This document shows positions 1 to 9,648 of a stretch of 64,000 bases of DNA, piece by piece (the stretch's first letter is position 1; every line of letters begins with the position of its first letter). The notes below the pieces were generated by a model, which saw only the letters and a program-made list of their open reading frames with translations, ran no database searches and was not told the DNA's origin. A program made the position numbers and the translations under genes. The stretch comes from Arthrobacter nitrophenolicus (GTDB lineage: Bacteria > Actinomycetota > Actinomycetes > Actinomycetales > Micrococcaceae): assembly GCF_000332815.1 (NCBI RefSeq), contig NZ_AOFD01000011.1:1-64000 (forward strand), given 5' to 3'.

Positions 1-82
1 CGTAGTGGGCCGCGACGCCGGCGTCCGCGCCGGCCGCCTCGACGGCGGCAGGGCGCGACAACAGAGGGCTGGGAATAGTCAT
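1..82 (-). CDS. YgfZ/GcvT-like folate-binding protein, N-terminal fragment
   Basis: An open frame reads leftward from an ATG at 82 off the window edge, giving 27 residues that begin MTIPSPLLSRPAAVEAAG and end in VAAHYG. As I recall it, the HYG-containing start is typical of actinobacterial YgfZ-type folate-binding proteins (iron-sulfur cluster repair), which are often found beside the nitrobindin-like gene that lies at 933-1541 here. Only the extreme N terminus is present, so no catalytic or binding residue can be inspected. The identification rests on a short stretch and on neighbourhood and is tentative. Confidence 0.45.
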   Translation of the reverse strand, partial: MTIPSPLLSRPAAVEAAGADAGVAAHY

Positions 83-111
83 ACTTGGGGCAACGTCCTT
101 ATGTCAGCAGG

Positions 112-186
112 TATTCCGGTTTCGACAGGCTCAACCACCGGCAAGGGTTCTATCGATATTCCAGTTTCGACAGGCTCAACCACCGG
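112..186. repeat. two tandem copies of a 30-bp intergenic repeat
   Basis: Copies at 112-141 and 157-186 read TATTCC(G/A)GTTTCGACAGG followed by CTCAACCACCGG and differ at one base. The core TTTCGACAGGCTCAACCA is the kind of dispersed intergenic element seen in Micrococcaceae genomes. A degenerate TATTCCGGGTTTTC start recurs at 200, inside the end of the next gene. No other copy occurs in this window. Confidence 0.7.
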
Positions 187-193
187 GCAGCAG

Positions 194-916
194 TCAACGG
201 TATTCCGGGTTTTCAAAATCGAACCGGGTTCCGGCGGACCATTCCTGCGGCAGGTTGCCGTAGGCGGGCAGGCCGCCGGCGTCCTTGAGGATCCGGGCCA
301 GGTGCAGGAGGTTCCAGGTCATGAACGTCGTGTTCCGGTTGGTGAAGTCGCTTTCGGGGCCGCCCGAACCCTCATCCAGGTAGCTGGGGCCCGGCCCCAC
401 GGGCCCGATCCAGCCGGCGTCGGCCTGCGGCGGGATGCTGAAGCCGATGTGCTGCATGCTGTAGAGGATGTTCATGGAGCAGTGCTTGATGCCGTCCTCG
501 TTGCCGGTGATCAGGCAGCCGCCCACCTTCGGGTAGAACGCCCACTGGCCCTTGCTGTTGAGTTCGCCGGAATGGGCGTAGAGGCGCTCAATCAGCTTCT
601 TGGTCTGCGAGGAGTTGTCCCCAAGCCAGATGGGGCCGGCCACGATCACGATGTCCGCCGCCTGGACCGCGGGGTAGAGCTCAGGCCACTCGTCGGCCTG
701 CCAGCCGTACTGCCTCATGTCCGGGTAGACGCCGCTGGCAATATCGTGGTCCACCGTGCGGATCACCCGGGTGGTGACACCCTGCTTTTCCATGATCCGC
801 CGGCTGATGGTGATCAGACCGTCAGTGTTGGACGTTTGCGGGGATTTCTTGAGCGTGCCGTTGAAGAAGACGGCCTTCAGGTCGCTGTAGTCCTTCGGGC
901 TTTCAACTGTTCCCAC
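194..916 (-). CDS. flavodoxin-family NAD(P)H-dependent oxidoreductase
   Basis: A 240-residue protein with the layout of NADPH-dependent FMN reductases and flavodoxin-like quinone reductases: an early strand plus phosphate-binding loop (KAVFFNGTLKKSPQTSNT, about residues 14-31), a central strand IVIVAGPIWLGDNSSQTKKLIERL (about 88-111) typical of the flavin-binding face, and GGCLITGNEDGIKHC (about 131-145). It probably transfers electrons from NAD(P)H through FMN in the cytoplasm; the substrate cannot be told. The GTG start at 916 is chosen because AAAGGAGC lies a suitable distance upstream. It is the last gene of a minus-strand run, 16 bases after the nitrobindin-like gene. Confidence 0.8.
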   Translation of the reverse strand: MGTVESPKDYSDLKAVFFNGTLKKSPQTSNTDGLITISRRIMEKQGVTTRVIRTVDHDIASGVYPDMRQYGWQADEWPELYPAVQAADIVIVAGPIWLGDNSSQTKKLIERLYAHSGELNSKGQWAFYPKVGGCLITGNEDGIKHCSMNILYSMQHIGFSIPPQADAGWIGPVGPGPSYLDEGSGGPESDFTNRNTTFMTWNLLHLARILKDAGGLPAYGNLPQEWSAGTRFDFENPEYR

Positions 917-932
917 GGCACCGCTCCTTTGG

Positions 933-1541
933 TTATGAAACCCGTTTCAGGAAAGCCGAGGCGTGGGCTTCCAGGCCCTTGCCGCCTTCTCCCCCGGTTG
1001 CCACGTCCCAGCGCCACAGCAGGTTGCCGTCCACCAGGCCGAAGATGCGGGTGGCGGCGCTGTAGTCCTTGGAATGGCTGCCCCGCATCACCATGTCGGT
1101 GGTCAGCTGGATCTGGGGGCCCTTGATCTGCCCGTAGTACAGCTCCGAAATGCCGCCGGGATGGGAGATGGACACCGAGATGTCGAAGCCGCCCTCACTG
1201 TTGCGCAGGGCCTCCACCTCATCGGCGCTCTTCAGGGCGGGCACGATGTCCGCCGGGATCAGGCCCGGACCGCCATCGGCATCCAGCTGCTTGCGCTCCA
1301 GCGCCCAGAAGCCGGTCTCGACCGTGAGCGGCCGCAGGCGCGTGCCGTCGTCGTCGGTCAGCCAGCTCTCCGCGCGGTACTGGAGGTACGGCAGGCCGTT
1401 GTGGGTGAAGGAAACGTGCTGCAGGAAATGCTCCGAGTCCTCGTCCCCGCTGCCAAGCCGGCCGCGGCCTTCCCACTCACCAATGAGCCAGGAAAGTGGA
1501 ACGAGTTCAGGGGTCAGATCTGTAGGAATCTCAATGGGCAC
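933..1541 (-). CDS. FABP-like / nitrobindin-type beta-barrel protein
   Basis: 202 residues. The segment PLSWLIGEWEGRGRLGSG (about 16-33) is the signature start of the THAP4/nitrobindin (DUF1794, FABP-like) ten-stranded barrel, and the C-terminal part SAATRIFGLVDGNLLWRWDVATGG fits the last strands. Family members from actinobacteria bind heme b and react with NO or peroxynitrite; I infer, but cannot show, heme binding here because the ligand histidine needs alignment (candidate in GSHSKDYSAATR). GTG start at 1541 with GAGG eleven bases upstream. It precedes the flavodoxin-type gene in the same direction. Confidence 0.85.
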   Translation of the reverse strand: MPIEIPTDLTPELVPLSWLIGEWEGRGRLGSGDEDSEHFLQHVSFTHNGLPYLQYRAESWLTDDDGTRLRPLTVETGFWALERKQLDADGGPGLIPADIVPALKSADEVEALRNSEGGFDISVSISHPGGISELYYGQIKGPQIQLTTDMVMRGSHSKDYSAATRIFGLVDGNLLWRWDVATGGEGGKGLEAHASAFLKRVS

Positions 1542-1582
1542 GGCAATTACCTCGAGATACAGCTAGCTCCGAAAAGTGTGGT

Positions 1583-1696
1583 CTACTTCTGGCCCTTGAA
1601 GAGGCGGTAGACCACAAAACCGGCGAACCAGGCCATGGAAATGCTGGCGATGCCGAGCAGGACAAGGAAGAAGATTTCAAAAGCAAGTACGGACAT
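1583..1696 (-). CDS. 37-residue single-pass membrane peptide
   Basis: A short frame encodes MSVLAFEIFFLVLLGIAS then ISMAWFAGFVVYRLFKGQK: one long hydrophobic helix (about residues 4-30) and a positively charged tail, so an N-out/C-in orientation is expected. ATG at 1696 is preceded by AGGATGG. It sits 17 bases after the membrane protein gene at 1714-2481 and 41 bases before the nitrobindin-like gene, all in the same direction. The function is unknown; the clean hydrophobic profile and operon position argue that it is real. Confidence 0.65.
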   Translation of the reverse strand: MSVLAFEIFFLVLLGIASISMAWFAGFVVYRLFKGQK

Positions 1697-1713
1697 GATG
1701 CCATCCTAACGCG

Positions 1714-2481
1714 TTAGTAGATGAGTAGTTTGTCTATGAAGTAGGCGAGTGAACCCACCGCGGAGACGGGCGCCAGCCCCATGCTGAGGGCCGCGGGAAC
1801 GTTCAGGGGCGCGCCGCGAAGGGTGGCCATCCGGCGGAAACTGGCCAGCACGGCACCCACCACGACGCCGAAAATGGCGGCAGGAAGGACCGCTATGTCG
1901 GAGAAGACCAGTCCGGCGAGCGGCCCGGCGAGCCCGGCCAGCACCATGCCGAGCGGCGCGACCACACTGTCGGGCCAGCGGATGAGTCCTGTGAGCAACG
2001 CCACTGCGGCACTGATGGCCGCCACCAGGAGCATCTCGCGCACGCCGTTGAACCTGGCCCCGGCAACCCATCCCGAGCCGAGGCAGGACAGCAGGACACC
2101 CACACAGCAGCCGAGCGTTGATTCAAGCCGCTGCGCCTGCCCGGTTCCCCTGATGAGCTGCACCACGAAGACCGCCATCATTCCCAGGGCGATAAACGCC
2201 GGGGTCCAGTCGAGGAAACCGGGCCCGGGTACCGTGGCGGCGGCGATCGCGGCAGCCGCGCCCGGCAGGGCGATGACCGCGGCGAGAGTTTTCTTTGCCG
2301 GTATCCGCAGGAAGTGGGGCCAGCCGATGCCCACCGCGGCGGCGATCAGGACGGCCACCACCACCAGGGCTTCCCGGGTGGTGTAGACGCCGGCGATGAT
2401 CGCCGCGAGGCCCGCGATTCCCACCAGGCCGATGGTCCAGGAGCCGAGGGAACGAACGGGTGCCTGCAGATCCGCCGTCAT
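1714..2481 (-). CDS. multi-pass membrane protein of unknown function
   Basis: 255 residues with about seven or eight hydrophobic segments, beginning SWTIGLVGIAGLAAIIAGVY and TTREALVVVAVLIAAAVGIG, and ending FGVVVGAVLASFRRMATL and ALSMGLAPVSAVGSLAYFID. No catalytic motif or transporter signature is recognisable. It leads the minus-strand run that continues with the 37-residue membrane peptide. The upstream 334-base gap separates it from glnR, which is transcribed the other way. Confidence 0.75.
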   Translation of the reverse strand: MTADLQAPVRSLGSWTIGLVGIAGLAAIIAGVYTTREALVVVAVLIAAAVGIGWPHFLRIPAKKTLAAVIALPGAAAAIAAATVPGPGFLDWTPAFIALGMMAVFVVQLIRGTGQAQRLESTLGCCVGVLLSCLGSGWVAGARFNGVREMLLVAAISAAVALLTGLIRWPDSVVAPLGMVLAGLAGPLAGLVFSDIAVLPAAIFGVVVGAVLASFRRMATLRGAPLNVPAALSMGLAPVSAVGSLAYFIDKLLIY

Positions 2482-2815
2482 GCGGGACCCTGCCTCTGCT
2501 TAGCGTCTGCACTCACTGCGCTGCAATCCCATCCTGGCGTCGACCGGGGACAAAGCCCCTTCCTGGCAGGGCGTGCCGCCCTGGCTCAATCCTGCCTTAT
2601 GTGAACGGGTTATGTCGCAAAACGTCCTGTTGCAGCGCGTGGATCTCTGGCTCCGCAGGGGGTGCCGGGTATACTCAAGGTTCAGCTAAGCTCCCAGCCG
2701 GGGTGGCTGGCCGGCCCCCTGTGGCGCCGGCCGGAAACCCTTGCGGGAGCCAGTACCGGCCGGTGGAAATCCGGTTCAGTCGCCCAATGATGCGCGGACG
2801 GCCCTTGGAGGAACA
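2482..2815. other. intergenic region with candidate glnR leader
   Basis: This 334-base divergent gap holds no convincing gene. A TATACT hexamer at 2670-2675 could be the -10 box for glnR, giving a leader of about 135 bases. That leader contains GC-rich hairpins, for example CCAGCC/GGCTGG near 2695-2711. I see no match to a riboswitch class I know. The left half, upstream of the minus-strand membrane gene, shows nothing recognisable. Confidence 0.4.
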
Positions 2816-3512
2816 ATGTCGCACATCCTGTTACTGACGAACAGCACCGGCTCTTCAGTCGACATCCTGCCTGCCCTTGAATTGCTGAACCACCGCGTCC
2901 ACATCCTCCCCGCCGAGCCCACGGCCCTGCTCGAAACAGACCCCTGCGACATTGTCCTGCTGGACGCGCGGAAGGACCTGGTGGGCGCCCGCTCGCTCAC
3001 CCAGCTCCTTAAAGCCACCGGACTCAGTGCCCCGCTGGTGCTGATCCTCACCGAAGGCGGCATGGCCGCCGTTTCCTCAGCCTGGGCTGTGGACGATATC
3101 GTCCTGGACTCGGCAGGGCCGGCCGAAGTGGAAGCGCGCATCAGGCTGTCGGTGGCCCGGGCCGTTCCTGAGCAGGAAGACGCGCCCAGCGAAATCCGCG
3201 CCGCCGGCGTGGTCATCGACGAAGCCAGCTACACGGCCCGCGTGAACGGCGCACCGCTGAACCTGACCTTCAAGGAGTTCGAGCTCCTGAAATACCTCGC
3301 CCAGCACCCCGGCAGTATTTACCCGCCAGCAGCTCCTCACCGAGGTGTGGGGCTATGACTACTACGGCGGCACCCGCACCGTGGACGTCCATGTCCGGCG
3401 GCTGCGCGCCAAGCTGGGCGCCGACCACGAGAACCTGATCAGCACCGTCCGCAATGTGGGGTACCGCCTCACACTGGTGCGGCAGCAGGAAGACGAGCTC
3501 ACCGAGGCCTGA
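2816..3512 (+). CDS. glnR: GlnR-type orphan OmpR-family nitrogen regulator (frameshifted)
   Basis: The N-terminal 166 codons give an OmpR-type receiver ([35 protein letters not shown]) and the start of a winged helix ([17 protein letters not shown]). Reading continues one frame over with [34 protein letters not shown] and TVRNVGYRL, to TGA at 3510-3512. Two bases appear lost at 3314-3317; restored length is 232 residues. The receiver lacks the acidic pair after the first strand (LTN instead of DD) and the conserved lysine, as in actinomycete GlnR, which works without canonical phosphorylation and controls nitrogen assimilation genes. The downstream mshD neighbour is the same as in mycobacteria, supporting GlnR. 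ATG at 2816 has a GGAGGAAC ribosome site. Confidence 0.85.
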
Positions 3513-3533
3513 GTGGCCGGGCGCCAACCCGTA

Positions 3534-3545
3534 TAGCCTTGCTTC
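3534..3545 (+). promoter_or_regulatory. -10 box of leaderless mshD promoter
   Basis: TAGCCT at 3534-3539, then six bases, then the mshD ATG. No Shine-Dalgarno sequence fits the gap after glnR, so transcription probably starts at the ATG. Confidence 0.5.
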
Positions 3546-4516
3546 ATGACTCCTGCGCACCCTGAGAAGTGGCCCGTCCATGTTGTCCGAGGCGGCGTTG
3601 ACCAGCAGCTCCTGAAAGACTGCCGCGACCTGCTTGCCGCGGCCGAAGAGTCCGACGGCAATCCCTCCATCTCGGAGCAGACCCTGGTGACCCTGCGCGC
3701 CGGCGATTCCGCCGCGCACTCGCTGCTTACCCTGGCGCTGTACGCCCCTGACGAGGATTCGGATCCCGCCACGGGGCAGGACCTGGCGGGGTTCGCCGTC
3801 GTGGTCGAGGAACCGGACGGCAGCGGCATCCTGGAGATCGCCGTCCACCCCTCCTACCGCAACCAGGGCGTGGCCGACCGCCTGGTGGGTGCCCTGGTGG
3901 AAACCCGCGGGCTGGACGGGTTGAAGGCCTGGTCCCACGGCAACCACGAGGCCGCCGCGGATCTTGCGGCCCGGTACGGGTACGCCCCGGTGCGGGAACT
4001 GTGGAAGATGCGGATGACGACGGCGGGCGCCGACCTGCCCGACGCCGGCCTCCCGGACGGGGTTACGCTCCGCGCTTTCGTTCCGGGGCAGGATGAGGAG
4101 GCGTGGCTGGCGGTCAACAGGGCGGCCTTCGCTGACCATCCCGAGCAGGGCAACCTCACACGGGCGGACCTTGAGGCGCGCATGGCCGAGGACTGGTTCG
4201 ACCCCGCAGGTTTCCTGCTGGCCGAGGATGCCGGCGGGCGGTTGCTGGGCTTCCACTGGACCAAGGTGCACCCGCAGCACGGACCACACCCTGCCATCGG
4301 CGAGGTCTATGTGGTGGGCGTGGCGCCGGAAGCGCAGGGCATGGGGCTCGGCAAGGCACTCACCGTCGCGGGGATCCGGCACCTGCAGGAACAGGGCCTG
4401 CACGCGTGATGCTGTACACCGATGCGGAGAACGCCCCCGCCGTTTCCCTGTACCGCCGGCTGGGGTTCACCCGCTGGGACATGGACGTGATGTACGGGCC
4501 GGTGGCGGCCGGTTAG
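3546..4516 (+). CDS. mshD: mycothiol synthase (frameshifted near the 3' end)
   Basis: Two tandem GNAT acetyltransferase domains: the first ends around IAVHPSYRNQGVADRLVGAL (about residue 98-117), the second carries the acetyl-CoA loop VYVVGVAPEAQGMGLGKALT (about 256-275). MshD acetylates Cys-GlcN-Ins to complete mycothiol, the actinobacterial low-molecular-weight thiol, in the cytoplasm. One base is missing near 4407 (GCG then TGATG instead of GCG GTG ATG); past it the expected tail MLYTDAENAPAVSLYRRLGF is read in the next frame to TAG at 4514-4516. Restored length is 323 residues, normal for the family. The glnR-mshD order is conserved in actinobacteria. Confidence 0.9.
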
Positions 4517-4646
4517 TCCAGTCGACTGACATGTCCGCCGGAGTACCCGGAAATCTAGGGTTTCGCGGCAATGAATGCTTGTAAGGTTGAAACAAGACCG
4601 CGCGGGCCGGAAGCACCAGCACCAAGCGCCAGGTAAAGGAGATGCC

Positions 4647-6896
4647 ATGAACCCGGAACCTTCCGGAACAGCCACGTCCCAGGATGTTGCGGTTCCTGTA
4701 CGCGCCCGCTTCGGTTCCTCCGAAGTACCGGCTTCCCGCGCCACCCAGGACCGCATCGACATTCCGGAATTTGCGCCGAACCTGCAGCCCGAAGGCGACA
4801 TCCGCCCGGACCGCTTCCTGGACCGTGAACTGAGCTGGCTGGCCTTCAACTCCAGGGTCCTGGAACTTGCCGAGGATCCCTCGCTGCACCTGCTGGAACG
4901 CGTCAGCTTCCTCTCGATTTTCGCGTCGAACCTGGATGAGTTCTTCATGGTCCGGGTGGCCGGCCTGAAGCGCCGCATCGCCACCGGCCTGGCCGTCCCG
5001 TCCCCTGCCGGGCTGAGCCCGGTAGAGGTCCTGGAACGGATCAGCGAGGAAGCGCACCGGCTGCAGCAGCGGCACGCGCAGGTGTACGCGGACCAGATCC
5101 GCCCGGCCCTGGCCTATGAGCACATCCACCTGATGCACTGGGACGAACTGGACGACGCCGCCAAGCAGCAGCTGAGCGTGATGTTCGCCGAGAAGGTCTT
5201 CCCCATCCTCACCCCCCTGGCGGTTGATCCGGCCCACCCGTTCCCGTACATTTCCGGGCTTTCCCTGAACCTGGCCGTGGTGGTGCGGAACCCGGTCAGC
5301 GACAAGGAGCTGTTCGCCCGCGTGAAGGTGCCGGACCAGCTGCCGCGCCTGATCTCCATCGACGGTCCCCGTGCCGGCGCAGTCGCCGGCCGGGTGGCCC
5401 GGTTCATCGCCCTGGAAGAAGTCATCGCCGTCCACCTGGACAAGCTCTTCCCCGGCATGGAGGTCCTGGAACACCACACCTTCCGGGTCACCCGCAACGA
5501 GGACGTGGAGGTGGAGGAGGACGACGCCGAAAACCTCCTGCAGGCGCTGGAGAAGGAACTGCTGCGCCGCCGCTTCGGCCCTCCCGTGCGGCTGGAAGTC
5601 ACCAACGACATCAACCCCAACATCCGCGCTCTGCTGATCCGCGAACTGGGGGTGGAGGAATCCGAGGTGTACTCGGTGCCGGCTCCGCTGGACCTCCGTG
5701 GCCTGTCCGTCATTGCAGGCATTGACCGCGCCGATCTCCACTACCCCAAGCACGTTCCGCACACGTCCCGGTACCTGAACGAGTCCGAGACCTCAAAAGC
5801 GGCGAACGTGTTCGCGGCCATGCGCCGCCGGGACATCCTGCTGCACCACCCGTACGACTCGTTCTCCACCTCCGTCCAGGCGTTCCTGGAGCAGGCGGCT
5901 GCGGACCCCAAGGTCCAGGCCATCAAGCAAACCCTCTACCGCACCTCGGGCGACTCCCCCATCGTGGACGCCCTGATCGACGCTGCCGAGGCCGGCAAGC
6001 AGGTCCTGGCACTGGTGGAAATCAAGGCCCGCTTCGACGAGCAGGCCAACATCTCATGGGCCCGCAAGCTCGAGCAGGCCGGCGTTCACGTGGTCTACGG
6101 CATCGTGGGCCTGAAGACGCACTGCAAGCTGTCCCTGGTGGTACGGCAGGAAGTGGACGGGCTGCGCCGGTACTGCCACATCGGCACCGGCAACTACCAC
6201 CCGCGGACCGCACGGTACTACGAGGACCTGGGCCTTCTGACCGCCAACGAGCAGGTGGGCGAGGACCTGTCCAAGCTGTTCAACCAGCTCTCCGGCTACG
6301 CCCCGAAGTCCACCTTCAAGCGCCTGCTCGTTGCGCCGCGCTCGGTGCGGTCAGGGCTCATCGACCGGATCGAAACCGAGATCCGCAATGCCCGCGCCGG
6401 GGTACCCGGCCGGGTCCAGATCAAGGTGAACTCAATGGTGGACGAGGCCATCATCGATTCCCTGTACCGGGCTTCCCAGGCCGGTGTGAAGGTGGACGTG
6501 GTGGTCCGCGGCATCTGCTCGCTCCGGCCGGGGGTTCCGGGCCTGAGCGAGAACATCACCGTCCGGTCCATCCTGGGCAGGTTCCTTGAGCACTCCCGGG
6601 TGTTCGCGTTTGCCAATGGCGGCGACCCCGTGGTGTACATCGGCTCCGCAGACATGATGCACCGCAACCTGGACCGCCGCGTGGAGGCCCTGGTCCAGCT
6701 GGCAAGCGCCGACGACATCAACTACGTCCTGGACCTGCTCAAGCGGTACATGGCACCCGAAACCGCCAGCTGGCACCTGGACAACGAGGGCGACTGGACC
6801 CGGCACCACCTGGCTGAGGACGGAAAGCCGCTTGAGGACGTGCAGTCCTGGCTGCTCGCCTCTCGGCCCCGCCAGCGCAGCCTGAGCCGGCGGTAA
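4647..6896 (+). CDS. ppk1: polyphosphate kinase 1
   Basis: 749 residues, intact. PPK1 reversibly transfers the terminal phosphate of ATP to polyphosphate. The N domain starts [20 protein letters not shown], the catalytic core contains [16 protein letters not shown] and [11 protein letters not shown], and the motif [13 protein letters not shown] holds the histidine (about residue 492) that is autophosphorylated in the family; a second conserved block is [16 protein letters not shown] near residue 672. An upstream in-frame ATG at 4575 exists, but ATG 4647 is preferred because AAGGAG stands at 4636-4641 and the earlier extension is not conserved-looking. It is followed 11 bases later by mutT1, an arrangement shared with mycobacteria. 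Confidence 0.95.
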   Translation: MNPEPSGTATSQDVAVPVRARFGSSEVPASRATQDRIDIPEFAPNLQPEGDIRPDRFLDRELSWLAFNSRVLELAEDPSLHLLERVSFLSIFASNLDEFFMVRVAGLKRRIATGLAVPSPAGLSPVEVLERISEEAHRLQQRHAQVYADQIRPALAYEHIHLMHWDELDDAAKQQLSVMFAEKVFPILTPLAVDPAHPFPYISGLSLNLAVVVRNPVSDKELFARVKVPDQLPRLISIDGPRAGAVAGRVARFIALEEVIAVHLDKLFPGMEVLEHHTFRVTRNEDVEVEEDDAENLLQALEKELLRRRFGPPVRLEVTNDINPNIRALLIRELGVEESEVYSVPAPLDLRGLSVIAGIDRADLHYPKHVPHTSRYLNESETSKAANVFAAMRRRDILLHHPYDSFSTSVQAFLEQAAADPKVQAIKQTLYRTSGDSPIVDALIDAAEAGKQVLALVEIKARFDEQANISWARKLEQAGVHVVYGIVGLKTHCKLSLVVRQEVDGLRRYCHIGTGNYHPRTARYYEDLGLLTANEQVGEDLSKLFNQLSGYAPKSTFKRLLVAPRSVRSGLIDRIETEIRNARAGVPGRVQIKVNSMVDEAIIDSLYRASQAGVKVDVVVRGICSLRPGVPGLSENITVRSILGRFLEHSRVFAFANGGDPVVYIGSADMMHRNLDRRVEALVQLASADDINYVLDLLKRYMAPETASWHLDNEGDWTRHHLAEDGKPLEDVQSWLLASRPRQRSLSRR

Positions 6897-6907
6897 GGGC
6901 AGCCGTT

Positions 6908-7875
6908 TTGTCGAGCGATGCACTCGTAGCTGACCAGACAGACCATCCGGGGGAACCAGTTGCAGTAACCGCTGCCGGCGCCCTCCCGTGGCGGGTCACC
7001 AATGACAGGCTTGAAGTCCTGCTGATCCACCGGCCCCGCTATGACGACTGGTCATGGCCCAAAGGGAAGATCGACGACGGCGAGACCATCCCTGAATGCG
7101 CCCTCCGTGAGGTGCGGGAGGAGATCGGGCTGGACGCGCCCCTGGGCCGGCCGCTGCCCGCCATCCACTACCGCGTCGCTTCCGGCCTCAAGGTGGTTTT
7201 CTACTGGGCGGTCAAGGCCAACGGGACCAGGCTGGTCCCGGACGGCAAGGAGGTGGACAGCGTCATGTGGTGCGCCCCGGAGAAGGCGGCCAAGCTGCTG
7301 TCCAACCCCACCGACGTCGTACCGCTGGAGTACCTGCGCAAAGCCCACGAGGAAGGCGAGCTGAACACCTGGCCGCTCGTGTCCTCAGGCATGCCAAAGC
7401 GAAGCCACGCTCGTCCTGGACCAAAGCCGAAGGTGAACGCCCGCTGGCCGCCACCGGCACCCGGCAGGCACAGGCGGTGGGACGGCTGCTGCAGGTATGG
7501 CAGCCCCCGCGCGTGGTCACCAGTCCCTGGCTCAGGTGCGTGGCGACTGTTGCACCCTATGCGAAAGTGGCAGGCGCAAAGGTTCGGATGGCGGAAGCCC
7601 TCACGGAACACCGCCACCACCGCAGCCCGAAGAAGACCGCGGCCGTCGTCGAGGCCCTCTTCGATAAGCAGCGGCCGGTGGTGGTCTGCACCCACCGCCC
7701 CGCGCTGCCGACGGTCTTCGCGCAGCTGGCGAAGCACATGCCCGGCCGGCTGGGCAGCCTGCTGCCCTCGGAGGAGCCATATCTCTCCCCCGGCGAACTG
7801 GTGGTCTGCCATGTGGCGCCCGGGGCAAAGAACCGGGTGGTCGCCGTCGAGCAGTTCAAGCCGTTCGACGACTGA
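6908..7875 (+). CDS. mutT1: MutT1-type NUDIX hydrolase with histidine-phosphatase domain (frameshifted)
   Basis: The N-terminal NUDIX domain (VAVTAAGALPWRV to about residue 140) has the Nudix box GKIDDGETIPECALREVREEIG. The C-terminal part, one frame over after 7381, starts VVLRHAKAKPRSSW, the RH motif of the SixA/phosphoglycerate-mutase branch, and ends VVAVEQFKPFDD. A single G is missing from CTCGTG(G)TCCTC near 7381. Restored length 322. Mycobacterial MutT1 has this same fusion and degrades 8-oxo-dGTP and diadenosine polyphosphates. TTG at 6908 is chosen over internal codons because AAGGG lies upstream and the encoded N terminus MSSDALVADQ reads directly into the domain. Confidence 0.88.
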
Positions 7876-7912
7876 CCCGGCCGGGATTCAGGAAGCGGAC
7901 AAGCAACCCCGA

Positions 7913-7924
7913 TAGACTTGGTGC
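7913..7924 (+). promoter_or_regulatory. -10 box of leaderless thyA promoter
   Basis: TAGACT at 7913-7918, then TGGTGC, then the GTG start of thyA. This would start a new transcript for the thyA-dfrA unit independent of ppk1-mutT1. Confidence 0.5.
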
Positions 7925-8728
7925 GTGAGCATCCCAACGCCTTATGAAGACCTCCTGCGCGATGTCCTGGCTTCCGGCACGCACAAATCCGACCGGACCG
8001 GAACCGGAACCACCAGCGTTTTCGGGCGGCAGCTGCGTTTCGACCTGTCGAAGAGCTTCCCGCTGATCACCACCAAGCGGGTGCACTTCAAGTCCGTCGC
8101 CGTGGAGCTGCTGTGGTTCCTGCGCGGTGAAACCAACGTGAAGTGGATGCAGGACCAGGGCGTCACCATCTGGGACGAATGGGCAGACGCAGATGGCGAC
8201 CTGGGGCCGGTCTACGGTGTCCAGTGGCGCAGCTGGCCCACCCCGGACGGCGGCCACATCGACCAGATCGCCGAGCTCGTGGAGGGCCTGAAGTCCAACC
8301 CGGACTCGCGCCGGCACATCGTCTCGGCGTGGAATGTCTCCGAGCTGAGCGACATGGCCCTGCCGCCGTGCCACGCGTTCTTCCAGTTCTACGTAGCCAA
8401 CGGCAGGTTGTCCTGCCAGTTGTACCAGCGCTCGGCGGACATGTTCCTGGGCGTGCCGTTCAACATCGCCTCCTACGCCCTGCTGACGTGCATGCTTGCC
8501 CAGCAGGTGGGGCTTGAGCCCGGCGAGTTCATCTGGACCGGCGGCGACGTGCATATTTACGAGAACCACATGGACCAGGTCCTCAAGCAGCTGGAGCGGG
8601 AGCCGTACGAGTACCCGCAGCTGAAGATCAACCGGAAGCCGGCGTCGATCTTCGACTACACGCTGGAGGATTTCGAAGTGGTGGGTTACAAGCACCACCC
8701 GACGATTAAGGCACCGATCGCCGTATGA
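7925..8728 (+). CDS. thyA: thymidylate synthase
   Basis: 267 residues, full length for ThyA. It methylates dUMP to dTMP using methylene-tetrahydrofolate. The N terminus [23 protein letters not shown] binds folate/phosphate, [20 protein letters not shown] is the conserved loop, and [12 protein letters not shown] holds the nucleophilic cysteine (about residue 149); [25 protein letters not shown] is the dUMP-binding block. GTG start at 7925. The stop overlaps the dfrA start (ATGA), so dihydrofolate produced by ThyA is recycled by a translationally coupled reductase. Confidence 0.97.
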   Translation: MSIPTPYEDLLRDVLASGTHKSDRTGTGTTSVFGRQLRFDLSKSFPLITTKRVHFKSVAVELLWFLRGETNVKWMQDQGVTIWDEWADADGDLGPVYGVQWRSWPTPDGGHIDQIAELVEGLKSNPDSRRHIVSAWNVSELSDMALPPCHAFFQFYVANGRLSCQLYQRSADMFLGVPFNIASYALLTCMLAQQVGLEPGEFIWTGGDVHIYENHMDQVLKQLEREPYEYPQLKINRKPASIFDYTLEDFEVVGYKHHPTIKAPIAV

Positions 8729-9309
8729 GCACCGAGAACTTCACCGATCCGCAGTCCTTTACGGAGGAGCTGGCCGCCTCGATCACCGGCGTCGGACTGG
8801 TCTGGGCGCAGACCCCCGACGGCGTCATCGGCAAGGACGGGGACATGCCCTGGCACCTGCCCGAGGACCTCAAGCATTTCACCCGCCTGACCACCGGGCA
8901 CCCGGTCATCATGGGGCGCAAGACCTGGCTGTCCTTCCCGGACAAGTACCGTCCCCTGCCCGGGCGGACCAACATCGTCATCACCCGGCAGAAGGACTGG
9001 GCAGACACGCCTGAGGCGAAGGGCGCCATTGTGGTTCCTTCGCTGGATGACGCGCTGCTGGAGTCGCAGTTCGTCGACGGCGGCGACACCGTCTGGATCC
9101 TGGGCGGCGGCGAGATCTTCCGCCAATCCACGGACCTGGCCAATGTTGCGGTGATCACCACCATCGATGTGAAGGCCGACGGCGACACGTTTGCCCCCGA
9201 ACTCGGCACCAGTTGGGAGGCCACCGCGTCCGTTCCTCCGGACGGCTGGCTGACCGGTGCCAACGGCACACGCTACCGATTCACCAAATGGTCAAGGACC
9301 GAGGGCTAG
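8725..9309 (+). CDS. dfrA: dihydrofolate reductase
   Basis: 194 residues, slightly longer than the usual 160-170 because of an N-terminal lead [20 protein letters not shown]. It reduces dihydrofolate to tetrahydrofolate with NADPH. Diagnostic parts are [21 protein letters not shown] (substrate loop), [12 protein letters not shown] (NADPH site) and [13 protein letters not shown]. It overlaps thyA by four bases and is followed five bases later by a small membrane protein gene. Confidence 0.96.
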   Translation: MSTENFTDPQSFTEELAASITGVGLVWAQTPDGVIGKDGDMPWHLPEDLKHFTRLTTGHPVIMGRKTWLSFPDKYRPLPGRTNIVITRQKDWADTPEAKGAIVVPSLDDALLESQFVDGGDTVWILGGGEIFRQSTDLANVAVITTIDVKADGDTFAPELGTSWEATASVPPDGWLTGANGTRYRFTKWSRTEG

Positions 9310-9313
9310 GAAC

Positions 9314-9532
9314 ATGCTGAAGAAACCGGAAACCCTCTTTGTCCTGGGGTACATGCTGCTGCCGCTGCTTGCGCTGCTGTCCGCCATCGTGGGGCTGACC
9401 ATGATCCTGGGCAGCAACAAGATCGCCGGGGCTATCGTGCTGGTGGTTGTTACGCAGGTCTTCGCGTTCGGCGCCTTCTTTGCGCTGCGGGCCCGGAAGG
9501 CAGCCGTGGCCGAGGAGTCCAGGCGGAGCTAG
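9314..9532 (+). CDS. 72-residue two-helix membrane protein
   Basis: The frame after dfrA encodes MLKKPETLFVLGYMLLPLLA and then a second hydrophobic stretch AGAIVLVVVTQVFAFGAFFA, ending with a basic/charged tail. ATG at 9314 follows AGGA by three bases, so it is probably co-translated with dfrA. Two transmembrane helices are expected with both ends in the cytoplasm. No function is known to me. Confidence 0.75.
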   Translation: MLKKPETLFVLGYMLLPLLALLSAIVGLTMILGSNKIAGAIVLVVVTQVFAFGAFFALRARKAAVAEESRRS

Positions 9533-9648
9533 TCGCTGTGGGCAGCTGCATGGGGAGCTCACCCCATCGCGACTTGGCGGGGGCTCGCCTAAGCTGAAGC
9601 CTGCAGCCTGACGGACTGCTGGTTTGGACACTATTGGGGGGATACCGG

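Noticed and set aside
4520..4560. Similarity between the sequence before ppk1 and that near 45750
   Set aside because: The match is short and interrupted; spacing to any -10 box differs, so a shared regulatory site is not supported.
4467..5762. Open frame of 431 codons on the minus strand over ppk1
   Set aside because: Antisense shadow of ppk1; no ribosome site and low-complexity composition.
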